DNA from: Rugalucina vietnamica
Taxonomy: Eukaryota > Mollusca > Bivalvia > Lucinida > Lucinidae
Direction: 5' to 3'
DNA: 64,000 nt
Assembly: GCA_964017185.1 (NCBI GenBank)
Contig: OZ024882.1
Span: 44,127,431-44,191,430, forward strand
Shown here piece after piece: positions 45,713-56,676 of the stretch. Positions within the stretch are counted from its first letter, which is position 1, and each line of letters opens with the position of its first letter. The position numbers were made by a program, and so were the translations under genes. The notes below the pieces were generated by a model. The model had not been told where the DNA came from. It was given only the letters and a program-made list of their open reading frames with translations, and searched no databases.

Positions 45713-45884
45713 TGAAGTAAACAACCTGTTTATGTCCAATATCTGGGACACTAAAAGTAAATAATTGCTAAGGACAACAAGTAAACATCATATGTATAAC
45801 ATCATACTTTCCTGGGCATACTCCCTTGGGAAGTTTACCAGTACTGAATGCACATCTTTCAACAAGTAACTGTCATACATAACA

Positions 45885-45896
45885 CTTCCCCTCTTC
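45885..45896 (-). other. Polypurine tract of the retrotransposon
   Basis: GAAGAGGGGAAG on -, directly abutting the 3' LTR, as expected for the plus-strand priming site. Confidence 0.75.
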
Positions 45897-46179
45897 AAAG
45901 AAAAGAACGTTTTATAAAATAAAGCTTTCTTTTGCAATACTGGATAATTGTATACAATATGTTTAGCAAAATTTGTGCAAAACTAATCAAATACAACAGC
46001 ACAAAGCTGGACATCAGCATTGTAGAGGCACTTAAGCTCTGCTTATGGTGTCTGGAATGATATTATCTCTTCCTCGGATATGTCTGATGTCAAGATTGTG
46101 CTCTTGCAACATGAGACTCCACCTGAGTAAACGCTGGTTCTTGTTTTTCATTTTATGTATGAAAGTCAGTGGATTGTGG

Positions 46180-46743
46180 TCACTGAAGACAACAATTGGT
46201 GCATGTGAAGAAGTAAACTAAGTAAACTTCAAAGTGCTGAAGCGCAAGGATTAGAGATAGGCATTCTTTCTCTATGGTAGAGTAATTTCTCTGATGCTTG
46301 TTAAACTTTTTGGAAAAATAACAAACAGGATGGTCAACACCATTGTCATCTTCTTGCAACAATACACTGCCTGCACCAACATCACTGGCATCTACAGCCA
46401 ACTTGAACTCTTTGTCAAAACTTGGTGCTAAGAGAACCGGAGCACTTCTAAGTATGGCCTTGAGCTTATCAAATGACTTCTGGCAGTCATCTGTCCAAAC
46501 ATACTTGGCCTTCTTACCAAGCAAGTTTGTCAGAGGCTCAGCTATAGCCGAGAAGTTGTTGCAGAATTTCCTGTAATATCCAGCCATACCCAGAAAGCGC
46601 ATCAGTTGTCTTTTGCTAGTAGGTACAGGAAAATCTGAGATAGCCTCAACTTTAGCTTCTACAGGTTTTACCTGACCTTGACCTACAATGTGTCCAAGAA
46701 ATGTCAAGTTTGCATGGCAAAATTCACTTTTTGCCAAGTTCAC
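46180..46743 (-). pseudogene. Retrotransposon RT thumb and RNase H region
   Basis: Gypsy-type connection (FLGHIVGQGQVKP, FLGMAGYYRKFC) and RNase H start (KLAVDASDVGAGSVLL, STIEKECLSLILAL). The frame is separated from the upstream RT by a single in-frame stop near 46748. A frameshift near 46215 moves the last RNase H motif, including its final catalytic Asp, into another frame that stays open to about 46030. Confidence 0.85.
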
Positions 46744-46749
46744 AATTAG

Positions 46750-48477
46750 TTAAGCATCACTTAGCCGGTCAAAGAATGTTCTGATTGTCTGCAAGTGTTG
46801 TTGCCACTCCTCACTGAAGATAATAGCGTCGTCGATATAGGCTTTACAGCCATCCAGATTGGAAATCAAACTGTTGACCAGCCGCTGAAAAGTCGCAGGC
46901 GAGTTCTTCATTCCAAATGGCATGACTTTATACTGGTACAGTCCATCTGGTGTAACAAATGCCGAGATCTCCTTTGCTCTGTCCGTGAGGGGTATCTGCC
47001 AAAATCCCTTTAGCAGATCGAACTTTGTAACATACTTGGCATGTCCAATATTATCAATGCAGTCATCGATTCGTGGGATGGGAAAAGTGTCTGTTTTAGT
47101 GACAGAATTGACTTTTCGATAGTCTGTGCACATTCTAAATGTCCCGTCTGGCTTTGGTACAAGAATACAAGGAGAACTCCATTCACTTTGGCTGGGTTCA
47201 ATGAAATCATTGTCCAGCAAATATTGAACTTCTTCCCTGAGATGTTGCTGTTTTACAGGGTTCATTCTGTAAGGATGTTGCTTTACAGGTTTTGAACCTT
47301 CAATAATGTCAACATCATGATAGATTTTGTCAGTTCTGGATGGAATGTCCGGAAATAAGTGCTCATATTCGAGAACTAACTGTTTCAGTTCAAGTCTTTT
47401 GTCTGAATCAAGGTGAGACAGTTTCTGATCAAGATTCTGTAGTATGTCAGAACTCTGGAGTTTCGATGACGAGGGATCAGATTTCTCCAAGTTGAAGTCC
47501 TCAGAGTCCATTTGACTTTGTTCATGAGGGACAGAATTAACTATATTTACTGATGAAATAACAGAACTATCCCTATCAATATACTTCTTAAGCATATTAA
47601 TGTGACATAGCTGTTTTTGCTTGCGCCTCCCAGGAGTGTTGACAATGTAATTTACGTCACTTAACTTTTTGTCAACAGTATAAGTGCCGAAGTATCTAGC
47701 TTGCAAAGGGTGGCCTGGAATTGGCAAAAGAGCAAGCACCTTGTCTCCAGGTTCAAAATTTCTGTCTTGAGCATTTTCATCATAACGAACCTTCATTTTG
47801 TTTTGAGCTGACTTGAGATTGGACCGAGCTGCTTCACAGGCTTTTGATAGTCTGTTTTTGAAATCAGACACATACTGAAGTAAGTTCAAAGAACTGTCAT
47901 CATCTGAGAGAAATTTCTCTTTTAGAAGTTTTAACGGTCCACGTACAGTGTGTCCAAAAACAAGCTCAAATGGGCTGAACCCCAGAGACTCTTGTACAGA
48001 TTCTCTTACAGCAAATAGAAGCAAGTGTATGTCTTCATCCCAATCTTTTTCAGTGTCAAAGCAGTAAGATCTGATCATGTTTTTCAAAGTTTGATGGAAT
48101 CTTTCTAAGGCACCTTGGCTTTCAGGGTGGTAAGCCGATGACTTGTATTGCTTTATTCCAAGTTCGTACATAACTTGCTGAAAAATTCCTGACATAAAAT
48201 TTGAGCCCTGGTCTGACTGGATAGATTTTGGGAGGCCTACAAATGTGAAGAACTTCACAAGTGGATTAACTATTGTTTTAGCCTTGATATTTCTGAGTGG
48301 GATAGCTTCAGGAAAGCGAGTTGAAGCACACATTATGGTCAGAAGATATTCACAACCTTTTTTTTTTTTGGGTAAGGGACATACACAATCAATAATCACT
48401 CTGCTGAAAGGTTCATCAAAGGCAGGAATGGGCTGTAACTGAGCTTTAGGAATAGTCTGATTGGGTTTTCCTACCAT
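46750..48477 (-). pseudogene. Retrotransposon integrase core and reverse transcriptase in one frame
   Basis: 575 codons. The integrase catalytic core comes first, with Asp in VIIDCVCPL, Asp in IQSDQGSNFM and Glu in AYHPESQGALERF, followed by a C-terminal DNA-binding-like region (PGDKVLALLP, ARYFGTYTV). About residue 375 onward is a gypsy-type RT: PYRMNPVKQQHLREEV, PCILVPKPDGTFRMCTDYRK, FDLLKGFWQIPL, VMPFGMKNSPATFQRL and the catalytic YIDD. The two enzymes are continuous in one uninterrupted frame, so the order is native and not a rearrangement. The N-terminal integrase zinc finger is cut off by the insertion at 48488-52230. Confidence 0.92.
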
Positions 48478-49067
48478 CTGACAAGTGTCAACCTATGGAA
48501 ACGGTGTATTAGAAAAACGGTGAATCAACGGGGGTTAATCGGAAAAATGTGAACCATCGGGCGAGGTGTCGGTGACACATCGGGATTTACAATGGCGACA
48601 CGGTACGTAGTTTTAATTTTCTTTTTGTTTTGTTCCGACATGGCTGGGTGACGTTGTATGTCAAAATTCTGTTTGCTGCAGGAGCTGTAGAAATCATTAT
48701 TGTTCTTTATTATATAAACAGTTTGTAAATAAATATTCCAAGAAACGCGTGATTGTGCGCCCCATTTTAGATGGCATGCCTTTCAAGGTCACGAAAACAC
48801 ATTTTCGTTTGATTTTCTAGTAAAAGAAATGGACCAAGAAGGTCACGTTGGTATTTGCAAATGAATAATAGTATACTGGAAAATTCCCACAAAAAATAAA
48901 ATCTCGCCAAGCATTGCAAAGGGATTTAATGCTAGGTGCATTTACATAATGTGAGGCATCGGGCAAGTTGTGTGAGACAACGGGGCGAATTTTGTGAGTC
49001 ATCGGGCAATCAAAACTTATTGCATTAATTTCCGATTATAAACACTCTAGAGCTATTTTTGATCAAG

Positions 49068-49131
49068 GTAATTTCATATTCCGTGTCATCTTCGACCCGG
49101 TAATTTCATATTCCGCATCATCTTCGACCCT
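49068..49131. repeat. 31-bp direct duplication
   Basis: GGTAATTTCATATTCCG followed by CATCTTCGACCC occurs twice in tandem. Confidence 0.8.
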
Positions 49132-49189
49132 TTCTTGTTGGGAAATTAAAGTGCTAGACCGACAAGTGTAAAACGCTAGCTAGTGTAAA

Positions 49190-50345
49190 ACGCGATGCAA
49201 ATTTGTTGCAGACCATCAAGACCTCGCTACGCTTCTACTACGTCTTCTCTACGTCCTCGCTACGTCCATCAAGTTCTCGACAAGACCATACCACGCTTCT
49301 TGTACGTCCTTACCGCGTCCTAGAAGACTGCACTGCGTTCTTATCACGTCCTAGCGGTTCCTAACACGTCCTTAGTAGGTTCTTATCACGTTCACACCAG
49401 GTTCTAACTACGTCCTCCACGTTTTATTAATTTTGTTTCAATTGTCCCGTACCCTCAAGCAATTGCTTTCGCTTTTATTGAAATCATATCGAAATCGAAA
49501 ACATGAACAGAGATGTACTCTTGCAACTTGCTCTCCTTCAATGACATCATGCCTTACTTGGTGCACAGGCTGCACTTGTGCTATTTCACAGAAGGAGAAA
49601 TAGAAGGACAAGATCTTGTTGGCTTCAGCATGGGCATTACGACCGACTGCTAGCGGTGTTGAGGATAATATATACGACTGATTAATATACCGTATTCGTT
49701 CTAATTAGCGCACAGTGCGCTTAACTTTTCAAAATATCTTAAAGTTCGGGTAACAAAATATCGTTCCAATAAGCGCACACTACGAATGTAAACAACATAT
49801 AGACTGATGAAATAACCTTGTTTAAATGGTCAATGGTGATGTCATACAAGTGTTCCAATCGTCGCGAAATATTGTTTGATCTTTTGAAGATAAGTTTTAA
49901 TGTGGTATGAATGTGTAAAATTGTCAATAAAATGCCAATATGCTAGTCGAGCAGTGTGCGCTTATGCGCATGTTTTTCAGAAACGACCAGGGTGTGCGCT
50001 TATTGGAGCATGTGCGCTAATTAGAACGAATACGGTATTTACAGTTAGAACGTGCTGGAAACGTAGTTCGCGCGTGGTATGAACTGCTTGGTCTTTGTGA
50101 GGACGTAGCAAGGACGTAGTAGAAACGGGATGAACTTGGTGAGCGCGTATTGAGGACGTAGTGGAAAAATGAAGGACGTAGTAAGGACGTGGTGCGGACG
50201 TTATAAGGACGTGGCGGGGACGTAGTAAGGACGTAGTGGGAACTTAGAAATCCGAAATTGTTTCATTTTGACCCCGTCCTCGCCACGTTCTGGAATTTTT
50301 AGAACGTGGTAAGGACGTGGTGAGAACGTGGTCCAGTGTAGACGT
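49190..50345. mobile_element. Palindromic GACGTAG-repeat segment
   Basis: The left arm (about 49215-49430) repeats CTACGTCCTCGCTACGTCC-like 10-mers; the right arm (about 50040-50345) repeats the reverse complement (AAGGACGTAGTAAGGACG). It looks like a foldback element inserted within the TIR transposon; MITE B copy 2 lies between its arms. Confidence 0.65.
49688..50037. mobile_element. MITE family B, copy 2
   Basis: Nearly perfect ends: TACCGTATTCGTTCTAATTA and the inverse TAATTAGAACGAATACGGTA. Contains GCGCACAGTGCGCTTAAC and GTGTGCGCTTATTGG. Confidence 0.85.
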
Positions 50346-50926
50346 AACATAAGTGAGAGTCACAGTTATACGCAAGCACATGACGTAGATACGTATGCGC
50401 ATTACTGTAACTCGTGCTGTTTGGCCTTGTTACTCGAGTTACTTTTTGCGATCTCGCCACGGCGAGAGCGCATATATAATTGAACAGGACTGGAATCTTG
50501 TTGTAAATCGACCACACTTCCGGTCGTACTTGATTGGACAAGGCAGCTTCGATTGGGTCACACTAAATAGCGCATGCCGGCTCGGGTATGAAAGCTCACG
50601 TTGAACCGAGCTGTCAGAGTCTTTTCGGTCTGTGGTTATCGCCGTGAATTTATACGTGGTCATACAGTGAAATTAGTGCTGAGAGATCGCAAGCGTTTTG
50701 GAAACGCTTATACTTGTGTTACTCGGATAGTCATGTCGAAAATCCTCATTTTTCCCATGAGAAAATAAATGTCCAGTCGTGTGAACTGAGCAACAAAAGG
50801 AGACCGAACCTAAAGTTAACATCAATTAATACCGTCAGGTATGCATTGTCCCGGTATATTGTAAAGCTAATCAAACTTGGAAACCTGTCGAAATGTCATG
50901 TTTTAAGAATCAGTTATTATTATTGA

Positions 50927-50928
50927 TA

Positions 50929-50972
<44 letters not shown>

Positions 50973-51215
50973 GATTAAGTTTTACGTGCCTTAAAAGCCA
51001 ATTATTTCACTCATTAACAAATCAGTAGGTGGGGCGAAAATAGGAGTACTCCAGGAAAAAGCACCTGACACACCTGCAAGCAGAACTTGACTTGTCCCAC
51101 ATGTGACCCGTGCGGGGCTCGAACCCTACACGGCGCTCGTGGGGATCGAACCCAGGACCTCTCGCTCCAGAGTGACAGTCCGACGCTCTACCGCTTCAGC
51201 TACCGCGCTCTACTA
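50927..51215 (-). mobile_element. tRNA-derived SINE (family S), copy 3, with a double head
   Basis: On -: a canonical tRNA-like head (box A TAGCTGAAGCGGTAGAGCG, box B GGTTCGATCCCC) is followed at once by a second box B (GGGTTCGAGCCCCGC) and the family-S body (CACATGTGGGACAAGTC, CTGCTTGCAGGTGTGTC, ATTTTCGCCCCACCTACTG), then an (AAT)n tail at the 50927 end. Confidence 0.8.
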
Positions 51216-52233
51216 GCGGGGGCTGTGACTGGCATCTTTGTCCCTAGATCTCACAAGAAACGTTAAGCAATCATCTGGCACCTCAGCGGTAGACATCAGA
51301 GGGGGCATTTCAGGCCCTGGTAATTTTAGGAAAGAAGCTATCCCAATAGATACTGTTCCATGTTATTTCCAAAGATTGGACCTGCGTTTACTGTTATAAT
51401 TTTCCCAGTCTTCAAATCGGCAACGGAAGAAATTTAAGAATTGGAGACAGTATCTTTTCCAATTATTTCTTACACGTTTTCATTTGCTTCAGCTTCATTT
51501 AACCAGCGAAAAAAAAACTATATTTATGCGAACAGTGCGATATGACGGACGCTGCGGACGAGGAACGTCCGAGTTCTCATCACTGCCGGTGATTAACGTG
51601 TGTTTATAGCATCCGTAATTGGGATAGATATGATCCCACTCAAACTAAAAGTTAAAAAACAATAATCATGTACTGTCTAGAATGAAGAAAATAAAGTTTT
51701 ATTCCATCAAAATTTGGTTGCTCCCCGGCGACACACACAACTTGCCCGGAGACTCACCAAATAATCAATCACCCGGCTGAATCTCGATTTTCCCAGTCTT
51801 TTTTACAAATTTTCTGAAGGCTGATAATCAGGAGCTTACTTTTCTATATTCACCAATCTGAATTAAGGTTGTTTACATTCGTAATTCGATGTAAGCATAA
51901 AAAATAAACAAAAAATACAACCGAAAGTCAACTGAAATGTTTGAGTAGTAAAATGGGGCGCACTGTGGCGATTAAACAAAATACATTTTCAACAATTTTA
52001 GGGTTTCCGGGGCTGCATCAAAGACCCTTACAGCTCCTGCAAGTGTTCGATTTGTTTTTATTTACTGCAGTACTTTTAGCTTTCGCTTCAAAATAGAAGT
52101 AAACAAACAACATACCTTTTATCTAGTGCAAATCCCGATGTGTCACCGACACCTCGCCCGATGGTTCACATTTTTCCGATTAACCCCCGTTGATTCACCG
52201 TTTTTCTAATACACCGTTTCCATAGGTTGAGTG

Positions 52234-53369
52234 TGGCAGGATTTGCAGTGTTGAGATACATCAGATTTTATTCCTGGCCAGTAGAAATGATTAAGGATCT
52301 TGTGATAGGTCTTATTTACACCTAAATGGCCTGACATTGGTGTTTCATGAGCCAAGTTTAAGATTTCAGGGCGATAAACCCTAGGAACCACAATTTGGTG
52401 GTTAACAGTCCACTCATCTGCTGCGGAGACATCCGGAGGACGCCATTTTCTCATCAAAATGCCATTTTTGACATAATAACAAACAGGGACCTGGGATATT
52501 TCTTTTTCATCTAAAGCCCTTTCAAATAAAGGCGAGATCTCAGAATCACTGTGTTGTTCTTTACAAAGCTGTGACCTTGACAGCTGGTCATGACCTTGGT
52601 CATTTGAGTTGGAAGGTGAATGGTCATTTTCTGACCCCGACCTTGGACTGCTAGGGTCAGTCTGAATATCAGACTGACTAGGGGAAAGAGATGTTGAAAT
52701 CTCTTTATTAAAGAACTGACCTATCAAAGTGTCAGTTAAATTTATGTCCTGCATCCCATCATATAATTTGGCTTTCTTAGCCATTGCCCTAGTAACAGCA
52801 CAAGAAGGGTAAAGGTCAGGAATTTCCTGCTCAATGGGATCAGGCAGTTGATCAACACATGGTGTGGTGGTCAAAAGTGGGTTTACCACAACCTTATCTC
52901 CTGCCAAATCATTGCCTAACAGCAAGTGAACACCTTTAAAAGGTAGATAAGGTCTAATACCTACAGCCACGGGACCTGTTACTAAGTCAGAGGACAAATA
53001 GATATTATGGAGGGGTACGTTAACAAATCCACATTCTACGCCCTGGATAAGGACACTTGTCCCAGAAGAAGACTTCTCGGAAAATGGCAAGGTATCTGCC
53101 AAGATAAGGGATTGAGAAGCTCCGGTATCTCGTAAGATTTTGATAGGGGTAGGCTGGGCAGAGTCACTGTTAAGTGACACAAAACCATCTGATAAGAATG
53201 GTTCATAAATCTCCATAATAGAATCCTCAGAGACTGACTCTTTACGAGTTCTGGTCAGTATAGGGTTTTCTTCCTGGATACAAGACTGTGGTTTAGCCTT
53301 TAAGGAGGTGAGGCCTGTCGGTTTAGCACTATCTAGATTTTCTCTTTCTTTCTTTCGTTTCAGTGCCAA
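52234..53369 (-). pseudogene. Retrotransposon protease and integrase zinc-binding region
   Basis: The frame is open from about 53605 to the insertion. The protease active-site motif DTGASQS is at about residue 81 of the frame starting at 53369. A linker follows, then the integrase N-terminal zinc-binding signature (AHETPMSGHLGVNKTYH and HCKSCHT), where the 3.7-kb transposon cuts in. The first residues form the end of a zinc knuckle (CNYCKKTG, then SEC) whose expected His is replaced. Confidence 0.85.
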
Positions 53370-54756
53370 ACATTCAGAAATAATTTGGCCAGTTTTCTTA
53401 CAATAATTACAAATTGGCTGGGATAAGGGATTTTGTCCTTTGTTTTCACTAGAAAATTTGGGTTTTGGACTGGAATTGTCAGTTGGATTACTGGGATTGG
53501 CTTTGGGACCGGACTGAGGGGAATATGGTTTTGACTGAGGGATAATTTGCTTTGATTGAGGGTTATATGGTTTCCTAGGATATGGCTTGTTGACAAAGCC
53601 TTATGAGTCAAAGCATAGTCATCAGCTAAACGTGCTGCTGTTTCCAAGTTTTCAACTTCTCTTTCGTTCAAGAAAGCCTTAACATCAGAATTTATGCACC
53701 GTTTGAATTCTTCAACAAGCATGAGCTGCCTTAGCTTTGCATGATCAGAACCTACTTTCTTTGAAGAACACCATCTATCAAATAGTTGCTCTTTTGTTCT
53801 AGCAACAAACTCAACATGAGTCTGGTCATGTTCTTTTCTACAGTCTCTAAATTTCTGCCTGTATGCCTCAGGGACCAACTCATAAGCCTTAAGAATAAAT
53901 TCCTTTACTGTATCATAATCTGAGCTTTGCTCAAGAGAAAGCTGAGTGTAGTGTAAATTTCTCGAGCTTTACCAATTACAACACTTTGCAAAAGCAAGGT
54001 CCAGTGCTCTCTTGGCCATTTCAAGTTTTCTGCCACCTTCTCAAAATGTAAGAAATATTTGTCAACCTCTTTTTCTTGAAATGGAGGAACGAGACGAATG
54101 TGTTTTGTGACATCAAATACTGTACTAGTAGCCAAAGGCAAAGATTTTGATTTTGATTTGTCATTAAGTTCAATTTCCTTCATTCTTAACTGAAATTGCA
54201 TTTCTCTTTCTTTTTCTTCAATTTCAAATTTAAATTTTTCTTTTTCAATTTCAAGCCTTTCTTCTCTTTCTAATTTTTCTTTTTCTAACTCAATTTTTTC
54301 TCGTTCTAATTATCTTTGTTTTTCCTTCTCTCGTTCTTCCATTTCTAACTTTTGTTTATGCATTCTTTCTTCCCGTTCTAAAGTTTCCAATCTTATTCTT
54401 TCTTCCCTTTCGGCCTTTTCTGCCCTTATTCTTTCATCCCGTTCTAAAGTTGCCAACCTTATTCTTTCTTCATACTCAAATTTTAGTTTTTCCATCTCAA
54501 TTTGTCTTTTGATTTCTAGTTCCCTCAACTGCAAGTCAGTCTGAGTGACTAGAATCTGAGAAGTAGCCGAGGAATCAAAAATTTCCTCGTCAACAAAAAA
54601 CTGAATCAAAATGTTCTTAACTTCATGTTTTAACATGGAAGTCTTGATATTTGACAACCCATAATGATCAGCTATGTCTAAGAGGTCACTCTTTTTGGCC
54701 TTATCTAACAGCTCCTGAGAAGGCGCAGCAATAAAGTCACTTAGTTTGAATGACAT
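53370..54756 (-). pseudogene. Retrotransposon gag (broken)
   Basis: The start (MSFKLSDFIAAPS) lies about 95 bp inside the 5' LTR. The N-terminal domain is followed by a long charged coiled coil (repeats of EREERIR, EKEK), a capsid-like region (VPPFQEKEVDKYFLHFEKVAENL, FKRCINSDVKAFLNER) and the zinc knuckle. Breaks seen: an in-frame TAA near 54309, and single-base frameshifts near 53935 and 53605. Confidence 0.8.
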
Positions 54757-54829
54757 GGTTGCTTTTTGCTGGCTTTAGCTATTTAAACAGCAAACAGTGA
54801 AGATACTTTGGTGCACAAGAAATTTCAAT

Positions 54830-54847
54830 CCCGGACTCGAGCCCCCA
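54830..54847 (-). other. Candidate primer-binding site
   Basis: Four bases inside the 5' LTR, the - strand reads TGGGGGCTCGAGTCCGGG, which starts with the TGG expected to pair with a tRNA CCA end. The tRNA identity was not determined. Confidence 0.55.
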
Positions 54848-54851
54848 ATTC

Positions 54852-55680
54852 TGTTACGTGCCAGGCGTAACTAGAAGGTTAAGGAAACCAACAAGTTGGT
54901 TAGCCAGCAACAAGCTTTGTTTAAAATTTAACAAATCTATTTAGAAGTGATTTAACCAGTAATTACATGTGAAACAATCAAAAGCATATATACAATCCTA
55001 CAAAAATGAATGTACAATACCTTTCAAGATGTTAATTCCCTTAAAGAATGTCTGAATGTCCCTCAGAATTTTTTAACACAAGTCTGTATCAGTTTCTGAT
55101 CTCAAGAATTAAAGTTTGTTTCAAAATAGCACTATGTCCCAATCCAGAATCGAATATCACAAAGTAATCCAAGAATAAGTTTAAATTCCAGTAAGATAGA
55201 TTTTGACTTCTTAATAGTAACAGTACCCAAAGATTGTCCTTATGAAAATTTGTAGCCCTTATATAGCACTGAGGAACATTCAGGATTCTTCCAGCAAATT
55301 CTATGATATCATATACTAAAAATAACAAGTGGTTTACCAAAATTTAATTTTCTGGAATATTCTAGAAAGGCCATTATCCTTCCAGAGAATTCCACAATAT
55401 TCTTTAGACATAAAAAAAAGATTTTTCTAGAAGATTCTACATCTTTGGTTCTTCCAGATTTTTCCGGACTTTTCCGTCAAAGAACAATTTGAAATTTCTA
55501 GAAAATTCTGAAGTAAACAACCTGTTTATGTCCAATATCTGGGACACTAAAAGTAAATAATTGCTAAGGACAACAAGTAAACATCATATGTATAACATCA
55601 TACTTTCCTGGGCATACTCCCTTGGGAAGTTTACCAGTACTGAATGCACATCTTTCAACAAGTAACTGTCATACATAACA
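54852..55680 (-). repeat. 5' LTR of the retrotransposon
   Basis: 829 bp, TG...CA ends; drives the element leftwards. Nearly identical to 45058-45884. TATA box at 55257-55265. Confidence 0.9.
55350..55508. promoter_or_regulatory. Cluster of heat-shock elements in the 5' LTR
   Basis: 55350-55367 (four perfect units, TTCTGGAATATTCTAGAA), 55380-55392 (one mismatch, GAG for GAA), 55425-55437 (TTCTAGAAGATTC) and 55491-55508 (four perfect units). All lie upstream of the TATA box in the direction of transcription. Confidence 0.7.
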
Positions 55681-56171
55681 CTTGGCCAATCAAAGCCAAA
55701 TTTTATGTGAAGCATCTAAAGGATGAGGTAATCAATGTGTATATAAATAATCCAGGTCACATGACCAAGATGGCCGCCAGGCCCATATATGGTAAAAATC
55801 TCTCAAAAATCTTCTTCTCCGGAACCAGTGGACAGATTTCAAGGAAACTTGGCTTGAAGCATCGATGGCTCAAGTACTACAATGTATATATAAATCATGA
55901 CCCTGTGATGACCTTGACCCAGTTTATGGCAAGGTCAACATGGGTTGACAATGCATTTGAATGGGAATAACTGTTAAAATGTCATTTGAAGGAAAAAGCC
56001 AGCAGGAAATTGGCAAATGGACAAAATATTGATTATTCTGAAAAAGAAAATTGCCCAAGGGCTTCATCTGCCCCTGCACTGGGATTAAATAACATAATAT
56101 TCAAACAGTCATGTTTATTGGTATATGCTGCAGATCTCAGGTGAGCGTTTACAGGACCATTGGTCCTCTGG
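55681..56171 (+). mobile_element. Tandem-repeat element family D, copy 2, right part
   Basis: Continues the unit interrupted at 45057 (CTTGGCCAATCAAAGCC), then ends with CAGGTGAGCGTTTACAGG and the terminal hairpin plus CTGG. Confidence 0.85.
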
Positions 56172-56334
56172 TTTATTTTTTAACGATAAAGCACATGATG
56201 TAATACCCCTATTATATATTGTGTGTGTATCATTCCACGTGCATTCAAATGAAAGTAGCATTGTGCCACTATTATGATCTTTGAAACATTACACGAAGCT
56301 AACAGGAAGGAAAACATTTCCTTGCGCAAAACAA

Positions 56335-56676
56335 TACCGTATTTGTTCTAATTAGCGCACATGCTCTAATAAGAGCACACCCTAGTAGTTTCCGAAAAAC
56401 ATAAACATATGCGTTTGTACAAATTTTCCACATTAATGCCGTATTAATGGCATCCTTAAAGGATGGAACAGTAATTTGCGACGATTGTAACACTTAAATG
56501 ACATCATCATTAAATTTTACATTTTGCCATGGGTTTTTTAAACTTGTTTCAGACGTTTGAACATTTTTCTGTTTTCGTTAGTAGTTTGTGCTAATCAGAA
56601 CGATGTTTTGTTCCCTTAACTTTAAGTTATTTTGAAATGTTAAGCGTACTGTGCGCCAACTGGAACGAATACGGTA
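56335..56676. mobile_element. MITE family B, copy 3
   Basis: Ends TACCGTATTTGTTCTAATTA and, inverted, TACCGTATTCGTTCCAGTTG. The orientation of the internal blocks is opposite to copies 1 and 2. Confidence 0.8.

Larger units (their letters stand above)
45058..45884 (-). repeat. 3' LTR of the retrotransposon
   Basis: 827 bp, TG...CA ends. By eye it differs from the other LTR by about 7 substitutions and 2 single-base indels (about 99% identity). Holds four perfect heat-shock-element clusters and a TATA box. Confidence 0.9.
48488..52230. mobile_element. 3743-bp TIR DNA transposon inside the retrotransposon
   Basis: Terminal inverted repeats of 101 bp without mismatch (48488-48588 and 52130-52230), beginning TCAACCTATGGAAACGGTG, with a GTG target duplication (48485-48487 and 52231-52233). 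Weaker inverted similarity continues inward (TGCAGGAGCTGTA; GTGCGCCCCATTTTA; CGGGCAAGTTGTGTG near 48965 and, inverted, 51740). No transposase frame is visible, so it is non-autonomous. It splits the integrase zinc finger. The superfamily is not recognised; a 3-bp duplication is used by several. Confidence 0.85.
45058..55680 (-). mobile_element. LTR retrotransposon, gypsy-like RT with integrase before RT (Gmr1-type), 10.6 kb with insertion
   Basis: Bounded by two LTRs (45058-45884 and 54852-55680) with TGTTA...TAACA ends and a 5-bp target duplication CTTGG (45053-45057 and 55681-55685). Read on -, the order is LTR, primer-binding site, gag, protease, integrase zinc finger, [3.7-kb insertion], integrase core, reverse transcriptase, RNase H, polypurine tract, LTR. 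Integrase upstream of RT is the Ty1/copia arrangement, but the RT and RNase H motifs are Ty3/gypsy-like; that combination is known for the Gmr1 group. Coding regions carry several breaks, so this copy cannot be autonomous as read. Confidence 0.9.

Noticed and set aside
46750-48477. Integrase-before-RT order caused by the 3.7-kb insertion
   Set aside because: Integrase core and RT are in one uninterrupted frame to the left of the insertion, so the order predates it.
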